Shown in pieces: positions 31,856 to 39,388 of a stretch of 39,388 nt of DNA; positions within the stretch are counted from its first letter, which is position 1; each line of letters starts with the position of its first letter. The notes under the pieces were generated by a model. That model worked only from the letters and a program-made list of their open reading frames with translations, did not search any database and was not told where the DNA came from. Source of the stretch: a virus; IMG/VR virus record IMGVR_UViG_3300047652_000012, positions 1 to 39,388 of that record. One strand, written 5' to 3'. The position numbers and the translations under genes are program-made.

Positions 31856-32488
31856 ATGGCATTTATAGAGGCCCCTATGCGCCGCATGATATTTCATGGA
31901 CCATTAATTGCACGCTTCGGTCGTGAATTTAAATTTCGAGCGCATAATGCGAAAAAAATGTTAAACGCTGCTAGACATTTGTTAACTGGATTCGAAAAAT
32001 ATATGATGGAAGCACAAAAACGAGGTTTGACTTTTGCCGTATTTGTTGGTGACAAAAAAAAGCGCAATATAACTAAGGAAGAATTAGAGGTAGATGCTAG
32101 CGTTTTAGATATTCATCTTTTGCCGGTAATTATTGGAAGTAAACGCGGTGGCCTTTTTCAAACGATTCTTGGAGTGGCGCTTATGGGTGCGGCAATAGCA
32201 TTTGCTCCCGCTAGTATCAGTGTGTTGGGCGCTTTTAGCGCTGGTGGATTAACTGGATTCACTGCTTTGACGGGTGCATCCCTCGCCCTCGGCGGTATCG
32301 TGCAAATGATTTCACCCCAACAAACGGGCCTACGGACAAGTCAAGACCCGGACAATAAGCCCAGCTATGCCTTTGGTAGCCCGGTGAACTCAACGGCCCA
32401 GGGGAATCCGGTGCCGGTGTTATACGGTAGCCGCGAAATCGGTGGTGCGATTATTTCAGCCGGTATTTATACGGAAGATCAGCAATAA
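31856..32488 (+). CDS. Tail assembly protein I-like
   Basis: A 210-residue protein of the lambda gpI family: the N-terminal FHGPLIARFGREFKFRAHNA and the C-terminal stretch from VNSTAQGNPVPVLYGSREIG are characteristic, with a Gly/Ala-rich hydrophobic middle (LGVALMGAAIAFAPASISVL). It takes part in tail tip assembly with K and J. It follows the lipoprotein terminator and precedes another terminator before J. The first 60 codons are more A+T-rich than the rest, perhaps marking the recombination edge of the inserted morons. Confidence 0.9.
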   Translation: MAFIEAPMRRMIFHGPLIARFGREFKFRAHNAKKMLNAARHLLTGFEKYMMEAQKRGLTFAVFVGDKKKRNITKEELEVDASVLDIHLLPVIIGSKRGGLFQTILGVALMGAAIAFAPASISVLGAFSAGGLTGFTALTGASLALGGIVQMISPQQTGLRTSQDPDNKPSYAFGSPVNSTAQGNPVPVLYGSREIGGAIISAGIYTEDQQ

Positions 32489-32508
32489 ACCTCCGATTGA
32501 TAATTATC

Positions 32509-32532
32509 GGCTCGCCTCGGCGGGCCTTTTTT
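32509..32532 (+). terminator. Terminator between I and J
   Basis: GGCTCGC pairs with GCGGGCC (one G-T pair) across a 4-base loop, followed by six Ts. J begins 12 bases later, so late transcription must read through. Confidence 0.75.
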
Positions 32533-32543
32533 ATAGGCGCAAT

Positions 32544-35500
32544 ATGGCAACGAAAGCAATCAAGGGCAAAAAAGGCGGGAGCAGCAGCAGCTCAACCCCC
32601 ACCGAATCCCCGGACAGCATCCAGTCGATCGCCCGCGCTAAAATTCTGGTGGCGCTGGGTGAGGGCGAATTCGCCGGCGGTCTGAACGGCACCAATATAT
32701 TTTTAGGTGACGGCTCGACAACGACAGCCTTGGCGAACGCTGATGGCTCACTTAACTTTACGGGCGTGACATGGGATTTTCGGCCTGGCACACAATCGCA
32801 GGACTTTATTGCGGGCCTGCCGGTGGTCGAGAATGAAGTCGCGATTGGTGTCACCTTAAAAAGTGACTCCCCGTGGATCCGTGCGATATCTGATACCGAT
32901 TTAACCGCTGTGCGTATCCGTTTAGGCTGGCCGACACTTCAACAAGAACAGTCCAATGGTGACGTCACCGGCTACCGGATTGAATATGCCATAGATCTGG
33001 CAACGGACGGTGGCGCCTATCAGCAAGTTATCGACGCGGCGATAGACGGCAAAACGACGACGCTTTATGAGCGGTCGCACCGTGTTGATTTACCTAAAGC
33101 GACCACTGGCTGGCAAATTCGAGTACGCCGTATCACCGCGGACTCAACCAGTAGCCTGATTGCCGACACCATGAACGTTGAGGCGATCACTGAGGTTATC
33201 GATGCAAAGCTGCGTTACCCCAACACGGCGCTGCTGTATGTCGAATTTGATGCCCAGCAATTCACCGATATACCGAAGATTTCCTGTAAACCCCAGGGCC
33301 GGATTATCCGGGTGCCGGATACCTATGATCCGGTGGCGCGCACCTATACCGGAACCTGGACCGGTAATTTCAAATGGGCCTACAGCAATAACCCGGCGTG
33401 GGTGTTTTACGACCTGGTGTTATCGAATGTGTTTGGTCTGGGTAATCGCATTGATTCAACGCAGATTGACGAGACCGCGCTCTATCAGATCGCACAATAT
33501 TGCGATCAACAGGTACCGGACGGTTTGGGTGGCAGCGGCACGGAGCCGCGTTTTCTCTGTGATGTGTATATCCAGGCACAAGAGGACGCCTGGACAGTTC
33601 TGAGCGACGTTGCAGCGATTTACCGGGGCATGACTTACTGGGGCCAGAATCAACTGGTGGCGCTGGCGGATATGCCGCGGGATTTGGATTACACCATCAC
33701 CCGGGCGAATGTCGTCAACGGTAAATTTACCTACTCATCGTCGAGCGAAAAAACGGTCTATACGACGGCAATGGTGAGCTATGGCGATCCGGATAATCAT
33801 TACGCCGATATTATCGAACCGGTGTTCGATAACAATCTGATCCAGCGGTACGGTATCAACCAGACAGACATCACCGCCATCGGCTGTGTGCGGCGCTCCG
33901 AGGCCAACCGGCGCGGCCGCTGGGCGTTATTATCCAATGTTAAAAATCGGGTGGTCGATTTTTCCATGGGACTGGATGGCATCATCCCACTACCGGGCCG
34001 CATCATTGGCCTGGCTGATCAGAATCTGGCAGGGAAAATCACCGGCGGCCGGGTCAGTGCCGTGGATGGCCGCAATATCTCACTTGACCGGGTAGCCGAT
34101 GTGGCAGCTGGCGACCGGCTCATATTGAACCTGCCAAGCGGAGTCACCCAGGCGCGAACCGTCCAAACGGTCAACGGTAAAATCGCCACAGTGACCGCCG
34201 CGTACAGTGAAACGCCTGAGGCTCAGGCTGTTTGGGCGATTGATTCGGATACATTGGCCATCCAGCAATACCGGGTCACCCGCGTGGCGGACAACGGCGA
34301 CGGAACCTATGCCATCACCGGCACGCAGTACGACGAGAGCAAATACGCCGCCATTGATACTGGCGCCCGCCTCGATGACCGGCCGGTGTCAGTTATCCCG
34401 CCAGGCGTGCAGGCGCCTCCGGCCAACGTTGCGATTACCAGCTATACCGCCATTGTCCAGGGTTTGGCCGTTACCACTCTGCGGGTCACCTGGAATAAAG
34501 CTATCAACGCAATTGCCTATGAGGCTGAATGGCGCCGTGACAGCGGCAACTGGGTTAATGCAGCGCGTACCTCGGCGCTGGGGTTTGAGGTTCCCGGCAT
34601 TTATGCCGGCACGTATCAGGCGCGGGTGCGGGCAGTTAACGCCTCTGATATTTCCAGCGTCTGGGCGAATGCCGACGAAACCCAGCTTAACGGCAAGGAA
34701 GGTAACCCGCCGAAGCCGGTCGGCTTTTCGGCATCAAACGATATTGTTTTCGGCATCATTCTCAATTGGGGTTTTCCGGATGGCACCGAAGACACGCTGA
34801 AAACTGAAATTCAATACAGCCCAAGCTCTGACGGTACCGGCGCAATATTGCTGGCCGATGTGCCCTATCCACAGCGGAATTATCAACAGATGGGTCTGGC
34901 CGCCGGCGTGACTTTTTATTACCGCGCGCAACTGGTCGATAAAACCGGTAATGAATCAGGTTACACGGACTGGGTCGAGGGTTCATCGTCCAGTGACGCC
35001 AGCGCCATTTTGGCGGCGATCGGCGCCGATATCATGACCACGGAAGCCGGCCAGGAACTGGTGAGCCAAATAGACACCAATACCGATGCGTTGGTGACCA
35101 CCGCGCTGGCGAACCATGCCAACGTTCTCCAGCAATGGGCTAATTACGGCACTAACCGCGCCGGGATCATTAGCATCAACACCACCATAGCGAATGATCA
35201 GCAATCGCTGGCTGAATATCAGCAGGATGTGACGGCCCGTTTTCAAAATAATGAATCAACCATTCAAACCACTGAAACGGCACTGGCTGACCTTTCAGGC
35301 GACGTGTCAGCACAATATAGCGTCAAATTGGGCGTGACGGTTGATGGCCATTATTATGCTGCGGGGATGGGGATCGGCATTCAAAACACCCCCGAGGGTA
35401 TGCAGAGCGAAGTTTTGTTTCTTGCTGACCGGTTCGCCTTCCTCAATGAGACCAACAATGTTATCTCAACACCTTTTGCTATCCAAGGCGGACAAACTTT

Positions 35501-36140
35501 CATCAATAGTGCATTTATCGAGGATGCCTCAATCACTAATGAAAAAATCGGCAATTACATCCAATCGGCTAATTATGTGGCCGGTTCAGCAGGTTGGTAT
35601 ATCGGGAAGGATGGCACAGCGGAATTTAATAATGTTACTGTTCGGGGCACAGTTTATGCCACCGATGGCGATTTTTCTGGCACTGTTTATGCCAATAAGA
35701 TTGATGGAGAAATTGTTAACGGGTTTGTGTTAAATACTATAGCCGTTGATGAAAGCAATTCCGACTATTCATACACAAATAATTATATTATTACGGTAAA
35801 TCAGAACTATTCATATCCGATGGTCGCGAGTATTTCTGTCCCTATTACGATAACACAAGTTTCAAATTATAGTGGTGTCACAGGAACAACGTTGCAATTT
35901 AAAATTCTGGATACCAATGGAAATACAGTATCATCGTTAAGTGTGTTTGCCGATAATACGGCCAATGTTTTCCCGATGTATAATACGCTAACTGTGGGGA
36001 TCCCTCTAGCGCAGGGCGTTGCATCACAATCATTTCAAATACAGATATCTCACAATTTACATGGGTTTATTAAATATACCATTCAGGGTGCGGTTGTCAT
36101 GGTAATGCGAAAACTCGGATCAATAACAGCGTCATGGTAA
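32544..36140 (+). CDS. Host specificity protein J-like central tail fibre
   Basis: A 1198-residue protein with a start at 32544 (MATKAIKGKKGG); the longer frame from 32442 is shadow of gene I. Domains in order: conserved J N-terminal (about 20-220, ARAKILVALGEGEFAGGLNG), a ring/central part with WAYSNNPAWVFYDLVLSNVF near 270-290, fibronectin III-like units (about 640-840), a coiled region (about 850-920) and a variable C-terminal tip (from about 930). It binds the host receptor. The last 200 codons are more A+T-rich than the rest, consistent with swapping of the receptor-binding end. Confidence 0.95.
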   Translation: MATKAIKGKKGGSSSSSTPTESPDSIQSIARAKILVALGEGEFAGGLNGTNIFLGDGSTTTALANADGSLNFTGVTWDFRPGTQSQDFIAGLPVVENEVAIGVTLKSDSPWIRAISDTDLTAVRIRLGWPTLQQEQSNGDVTGYRIEYAIDLATDGGAYQQVIDAAIDGKTTTLYERSHRVDLPKATTGWQIRVRRITADSTSSLIADTMNVEAITEVIDAKLRYPNTALLYVEFDAQQFTDIPKISCKPQGRIIRVPDTYDPVARTYTGTWTGNFKWAYSNNPAWVFYDLVLSNVFGLGNRIDSTQIDETALYQIAQYCDQQVPDGLGGSGTEPRFLCDVYIQAQEDAWTVLSDVAAIYRGMTYWGQNQLVALADMPRDLDYTITRANVVNGKFTYSSSSEKTVYTTAMVSYGDPDNHYADIIEPVFDNNLIQRYGINQTDITAIGCVRRSEANRRGRWALLSNVKNRVVDFSMGLDGIIPLPGRIIGLADQNLAGKITGGRVSAVDGRNISLDRVADVAAGDRLILNLPSGVTQARTVQTVNGKIATVTAAYSETPEAQAVWAIDSDTLAIQQYRVTRVADNGDGTYAITGTQYDESKYAAIDTGARLDDRPVSVIPPGVQAPPANVAITSYTAIVQGLAVTTLRVTWNKAINAIAYEAEWRRDSGNWVNAARTSALGFEVPGIYAGTYQARVRAVNASDISSVWANADETQLNGKEGNPPKPVGFSASNDIVFGIILNWGFPDGTEDTLKTEIQYSPSSDGTGAILLADVPYPQRNYQQMGLAAGVTFYYRAQLVDKTGNESGYTDWVEGSSSSDASAILAAIGADIMTTEAGQELVSQIDTNTDALVTTALANHANVLQQWANYGTNRAGIISINTTIANDQQSLAEYQQDVTARFQNNESTIQTTETALADLSGDVSAQYSVKLGVTVDGHYYAAGMGIGIQNTPEGMQSEVLFLADRFAFLNETNNVISTPFAIQGGQTFINSAFIEDASITNEKIGNYIQSANYVAGSAGWYIGKDGTAEFNNVTVRGTVYATDGDFSGTVYANKIDGEIVNGFVLNTIAVDESNSDYSYTNNYIITVNQNYSYPMVASISVPITITQVSNYSGVTGTTLQFKILDTNGNTVSSLSVFADNTANVFPMYNTLTVGIPLAQGVASQSFQIQISHNLHGFIKYTIQGAVVMVMRKLGSITASW

Positions 36141-36156
36141 AATAAGAGGTTAATTT

Positions 36157-37947
36157 ATGGCATGGTATAAAACAGGCACTGTGACGGCTAGTGGTAATAT
36201 TGTGGTTGGTAATGGAACAAGCTGGAGTCGTTCTATTTATGGCATCGGGCCAGGACAGATATTTCTTATCCCCGGTGCTGGTACTGTCCAAATGTTTGAA
36301 ATCGCCAGTGTTGACAGTGACACACAAATAACACTGGTGGCAGGGCCCGCCGAGCCCATCAATAATTCAGCCTATGGTATTTTGACTTTTTATGGCGGCT
36401 CCTATGCGGATTTCGGTCGTCAGTTATCCGCATTTCTGGCTGAGTATCAAGCCCTCTTGGGCGTATGGCAGCAATTTTTGACGGGAACGCAGGATATCAA
36501 CTTAACGCTACCCGATGGTTCCGTCATGGTTTTGAAAACATTGGCTGAGATTGAATCTGCGGCCACCAATGCGGTTGAGGCGGCAACCTGGTACGCAAAT
36601 AATAAGACTTACCTCGAACAATCCGGCGCCAATGCCACCGCTGCCCATACCTCAGAAGTGAATGCTGCAGCAAGCGCCGCCCTCGCTCAGCAGATTGACA
36701 CTGAAACGTTAAAGATTGCCAACAATCTCTCAGAAATAAAGGACGCTGGCCCGATAGCGCAGTTATCTGCGCGGACGAATTTAGGCATAACAGGCACGGG
36801 TGGCGGTGGCGGTGGTGTGCAATTTGTTGACGCAGGTACTCTCAATGAGGTCGTAATAACTGGACCGGCATTAACGGCTGGTGAAATTGTTACCGTCGCC
36901 GGCATAGTTGCAACAAATACTGGTCCAGTGACAATAGCAATCAATGGTGCCGCACCGGTGCCAATTACCGCAATGGGTGGCGGCGCGCTGCAGGGTAACG
37001 AGCTGGTGGCGAGTAGTGAAATTGTATTAGTCATCACTGCAACCGGCGCGACGCTCATCGCTACTTCCGGAGGTAATTTACCGGTCGCACCTGGTATTAA
37101 TCCAGGCCATGCCGCGACTTTGGGGCAATTGAATGATCTCAAGTCTGATACCTTACAAATTACCAATAATCTTTCAGAAATAGCTGCTGAGGGACCCGCA
37201 AGCCAGGCTATCGCGCAGGCTAATTTAGGTATTCCCGGCGGTGGGAAGGGTCGCTTCTTAGGCACAATATTAGTTACCGCTTCGGGAACCTATCCGTTGC
37301 CAACTGGAACAACAACTATTCTTGCTGAGGTGGTTGGCGGCGGCGGAGGAAGTTACGGCACTCCGGCGACTAGTGCCAGTGCTTTTTGTTTAACATTACC
37401 CGGTTTACCTGGATCATGGGCGCTAGTTCAGATTCCGGTCTCTCAATTATCTACCGCAGCAGATAATGAAATTATCATTTCGATTGGCGCTGGGGGTGTT
37501 TTTGGTCCTTCAGCATCGCCTTATGCTGGGGGAGCAGGTGGCAATACCACAATTGATACGAATGTCGTGATTGCCCCTGGCGGTGCTGCCGGACCAATCT
37601 ATACAAGTTATACTGCCGCAACAGGTAAATTTTTCCAACCGTCAGGAGTAATAGGATCGGTTTCTGTCGCTGCCCCCTCTATTTTATTGAGCACTAAATT
37701 CACTCAGGATTATTATCGCGAGCAACCAGTTATAGGGACTATTAGCGCAACTGTTGGTATTTTACAAACACAGCTTTCAAGTGTTCAGCAAGGTGTTAGT
37801 AGCTATGGAACAACCTTCTTTACTTCTAGAGACGTGCTTCTTATGTATGGCGCGGGGGGATCAGGCCGATGGGTAAATGTCAGTCAAACGGTTTACCCTG
37901 GGTCTGGCGGAAATCAAGGCGCAGCTAGATTATGGTTTTATTCATAA
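36157..37947 (+). CDS. Tail fibre with glycine-rich tip
   Basis: A 596-residue fibre protein. The N-terminal 90 residues (ASGNIVVGNGTSWSRSIYGI) match the attachment part of prophage fibres. Two related units occur at about 190-212 and 335-357 (NNLSEIKDAG and NNLSEIAAEG, each ending NLGI). A glycine-rich stalk and tip follow (GGGGG runs near 215 and 395, then AGGAGGNTTIDTNVVIAPGG and GAGGSGRW at the end), as in fibres ending in polyglycine-sandwich tips. It is the last late gene and faces the integrase gene convergently. No separate fibre-assembly chaperone follows it. Confidence 0.85.
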   Translation: MAWYKTGTVTASGNIVVGNGTSWSRSIYGIGPGQIFLIPGAGTVQMFEIASVDSDTQITLVAGPAEPINNSAYGILTFYGGSYADFGRQLSAFLAEYQALLGVWQQFLTGTQDINLTLPDGSVMVLKTLAEIESAATNAVEAATWYANNKTYLEQSGANATAAHTSEVNAAASAALAQQIDTETLKIANNLSEIKDAGPIAQLSARTNLGITGTGGGGGGVQFVDAGTLNEVVITGPALTAGEIVTVAGIVATNTGPVTIAINGAAPVPITAMGGGALQGNELVASSEIVLVITATGATLIATSGGNLPVAPGINPGHAATLGQLNDLKSDTLQITNNLSEIAAEGPASQAIAQANLGIPGGGKGRFLGTILVTASGTYPLPTGTTTILAEVVGGGGGSYGTPATSASAFCLTLPGLPGSWALVQIPVSQLSTAADNEIIISIGAGGVFGPSASPYAGGAGGNTTIDTNVVIAPGGAAGPIYTSYTAATGKFFQPSGVIGSVSVAAPSILLSTKFTQDYYREQPVIGTISATVGILQTQLSSVQQGVSSYGTTFFTSRDVLLMYGAGGSGRWVNVSQTVYPGSGGNQGAARLWFYS

Positions 37948-37961
37948 TTTGGGGGATTATA

Positions 37962-37981
37962 AAGGGCCACTGCTGGCCCTT
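37962..37981. terminator. Hairpin between tail fibre and integrase (possible terminator)
   Basis: AAGGGCCA and TGGCCCTT form a perfect 8-bp hairpin with a 4-base loop (CTGC), 15 bases after the fibre stop. No T-run follows, so termination may be weak. It separates convergent genes. Confidence 0.5.
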
Positions 37982-38085
37982 GATGTTCACAATAGAGACT
38001 TCGACAAGGAGGTTGCACTTTATCCGTGGGCATTACTGATGACAACTCTACCTCTCAGCTTTGCTAAACGCGCCGCATAATTTAC

Positions 38086-39189
38086 CTAAGCTAAAAGCTT
38101 GGCATTGCTGTTTGAATTTAAGGTGGCCAATTTATCATGTAGGGACTTTGGATAAAGCTCAGTATAAACTTGCCACAATACATTCAACGACCGATGACCC
38201 GTCACCTGCGCCACTTCCTCAATGGAAAATCCCGCCTCAAAAAGCCGGCTGGCGCCTTCTCGGCGTAAATCATGATATCTCAAATCCTTTATACCGAGCT
38301 GATCACGCACACGCTGAAAACCTGCCGTAACCGATCTTGAATTGAAAGGGAAAATACATTCCGATGATTTGGGTTGCCGCTGCACAATTTCCCAGGCATC
38401 ACCCAATAATGGAACCAGCATATGGTTCCCCGTTTTCTTGCGCGGATCTTTTCTATCGCGGACTAATACTGCCCGTTGCGGCTCATTGATATCATCCCAC
38501 CGAATTTTACAGACTTCCCCGATCCGCATGCAGGACAGAATGGAAAAGTTAAGGATATCTTCGTATGGAATTATCGCCCCGGCGTGGGATGACCGGACGC
38601 GCAAAGCCGCCAACAAACGCTCTACCTCATCACCAATTGGGCGACGAGAGCGACGTTGCGATTTACCAACCAGCCCCATGTTGACCAATATCGGCCGTGC
38701 CACCACTACCGGATTATCGGTATAATCGATACCATAAATGGGTTTAGCCGCTGCCAGCACTGAGGATAAATAACTTAGGTCGTGGCCAACCGTAGACGGC
38801 CCGGCCCCGGAACCCGCTCTAAAACGACAATGTTCGATGATGTGGCTTGATGTCAGATTGGTTAATTTCAGCTCTGCGATATCACAGTCTGCCAGCATAT
38901 TAAGAACGTATAATTTTGTTCTGCCCGCTTTGCCGCCCAGGCCCGGATCGGCAATGTATCGTCGGATTAGTTCCCCCACAGTAATATCTGTGGCATCGTT
39001 GGCGTCGGGAACCCCGTTAAGCTCGAGCTCGGCAACCCGGCCAGCACCCCATGTTTTTGCATGGGCTTGTTTGCCGAAGGTACGGTTCTCGCGGTAGATA
39101 TATTTGCCGGCCTCTTTAACGCCGACCGTGCAGCGGTAGCGGGCTGTGCCGTCAGCTCGCAGTCTTTTTTCTATGCTATAGTAGGCCAT
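38086..39189 (-). CDS. int: Tyrosine-family phage integrase
   Basis: A 367-residue tyrosine recombinase. The start at 39189 (MAYYSIEKRLRADGTARYRC) is chosen over 39267 because AGGGA lies 6 bases upstream and the extension reads as leader sequence. Catalytic residues are visible: Arg222 (LSCMRIGEVCKI), Lys near 252, His306 and Arg309 (HDLRR), His332 (GHRS) and Tyr342 (VYTEL). A SAM-like N-terminal core-binding domain precedes. It would catalyse integration into and excision from the dusA site. The gene's 5' end faces dusA, unlike lambda where the 3' end faces att. No excisionase gene is found in the window. Confidence 0.92.
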   Translation of the reverse strand: MAYYSIEKRLRADGTARYRCTVGVKEAGKYIYRENRTFGKQAHAKTWGAGRVAELELNGVPDANDATDITVGELIRRYIADPGLGGKAGRTKLYVLNMLADCDIAELKLTNLTSSHIIEHCRFRAGSGAGPSTVGHDLSYLSSVLAAAKPIYGIDYTDNPVVVARPILVNMGLVGKSQRRSRRPIGDEVERLLAALRVRSSHAGAIIPYEDILNFSILSCMRIGEVCKIRWDDINEPQRAVLVRDRKDPRKKTGNHMLVPLLGDAWEIVQRQPKSSECIFPFNSRSVTAGFQRVRDQLGIKDLRYHDLRREGASRLFEAGFSIEEVAQVTGHRSLNVLWQVYTELYPKSLHDKLATLNSNSNAKLLA

Positions 39190-39210
39190 GATTTCCCTTT
39201 CGCGACTCCA

Positions 39211-39234
39211 AGCACCCCTCGTTTTAGGGGTGCT
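39211..39234 (-). other. Hairpin in integrase leader
   Basis: AGCACCCCT (39211-39219) and AGGGGTGCT (39226-39234) are perfect inverted repeats with a 6-base loop, 21 bases upstream of the integrase ATG. Part of the motif recurs just outside as GGGGTGCT at 39240-39247. It could be an att arm-type or recombinase site, a dusA-side terminator or a translation control element; no T-run follows on either strand. Confidence 0.5.
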
Positions 39235-39278
39235 GCATGGGGTGCTGATAAAGAAAAAATACGGCAAAACGAGTCAGA

Positions 39279-39388
39279 ATGCACGATAATAATGCTTCAC
39301 TACAAACGCACGAAACCCAGGCACAGCCTGCGATTGCTGGCAATTTCCCCTCCCAACGCTTCTCCGTTGCGCCGATGCTCGATGGGAT
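39279..39388 (+). CDS. dusA: 5' end of dusA (tRNA-dihydrouridine synthase A), cut by window
   Basis: The frame opens at 39279 (MHDNNASLQTHETQAQPA) and reaches FPSQRFSVAPMLD, the conserved start of DusA, before the window ends. DusA reduces uridines in the tRNA D-loop. A dusA-targeted family of phage integrases is known, with crossover within the first codons of the gene. The residue after APMLD reads Gly here, where DusA normally has Trp, so the final bases may be an att-core variant or a junction. Everything upstream of the core may be phage-supplied. Only 36 codons are visible. Confidence 0.75.
   Translation, partial: MHDNNASLQTHETQAQPAIAGNFPSQRFSVAPMLDG

Noticed and set aside
32442-32543. 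Upstream start for gene J
   Set aside because: The extension overlaps the end of gene I and passes through a terminator; the ATG at 32544 fits the family N-terminus.
37877-38330. Small plus-strand frames at 37877 and 38061
   Set aside because: The first is out of frame with the fibre and the second is antisense to integrase; neither has a ribosome site.
1-39388. Insertion sequences or transposons
   Set aside because: No transposase-like protein and no terminal inverted repeats with target duplications were seen.

Overview
The window is most of a lambda-like temperate siphophage prophage, cut at the left inside an early gene and at the right inside a host gene. The host gene reads as the 5' end of dusA (tRNA-dihydrouridine synthase A). 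The family set (YfdQ-like DUF2303, YmfL/CII-like regulator, PerC-like protein, RusA, DUF968, QuuD-type Q, P27 terS, HK97-type head genes, lambda-type M-L-K-I-J tail genes) points to an enterobacterium (Enterobacterales, Gammaproteobacteria). The exact genus cannot be fixed from the sequence alone. Layout, left to right. (1) 1-3250 is the left early region. Leftward genes (DUF2303 protein, two or three small unknowns) fit a leftward promoter at 3261-3289. Interleaved and partly antisense to them are three rightward single small genes at 1282, 2391 and 2864, each preceded by a copy of the same roughly 40-bp promoter/operator-like cassette. (2) 3250-4330 is a genetic switch: an S24-type CI repressor leftward and a YdaS/Cro-like protein rightward, flanked by a perfect 19-bp inverted repeat that overlaps matching promoters on both sides. 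(3) 4371-11139 is the rightward early operon: CII/YmfL-like regulator, small unknown, replication protein with an internal iteron origin, PerC-like protein, a fused cytosine-C5/adenine-N6 methyltransferase, RusA, Rha/KilAC antirepressor, DUF968 protein and the Q antiterminator, then a strong terminator. Many of its genes overlap by ATGA or GTGA. (4) 11200-14130 is an accessory block: an A+T-rich membrane-anchored coiled-coil protein, a second DNA methyltransferase and a RelE/XRE toxin-antitoxin pair with its own palindromic operator. (5) 14135-15940 is the lysis cassette: dual-start holin, SAR endolysin, Rz spanin with an Rz1 lipoprotein gene nested in another frame, and a small unknown. (6) 16047-16595 is a leftward YfbU-like moron, followed by HNH nuclease, a probable cos region and terminase. 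(7) 17351-25861 holds HK97-type packaging, portal, ClpP-like protease, capsid, connector and tail-tube genes, and a tail chaperone with a classic -1 frameshift. (8) 25861-37947 holds tape measure, minor tail proteins M, L, K, I, J and a glycine-rich tail fibre. A pair of A+T-rich lipoprotein morons is inserted between K and I. (9) 38086-39189 is a tyrosine integrase transcribed leftward, with its 5' end next to dusA. How it works: CI and Cro would control the two early promoters, the iteron-binding replication protein starts replication, and Q would carry late transcription through several terminators into lysis, packaging and tail genes. Two methyltransferases, a toxin-antitoxin pair, a membrane protein, a YfbU-like protein, two lipoproteins and the cassette-driven small genes are the accessory cargo. 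The least explained parts are the cassette-driven small genes at the left, the tRNA-like element near 2186-2222, and the A+T-rich morons at 11234, 16047 and 30782-31792.
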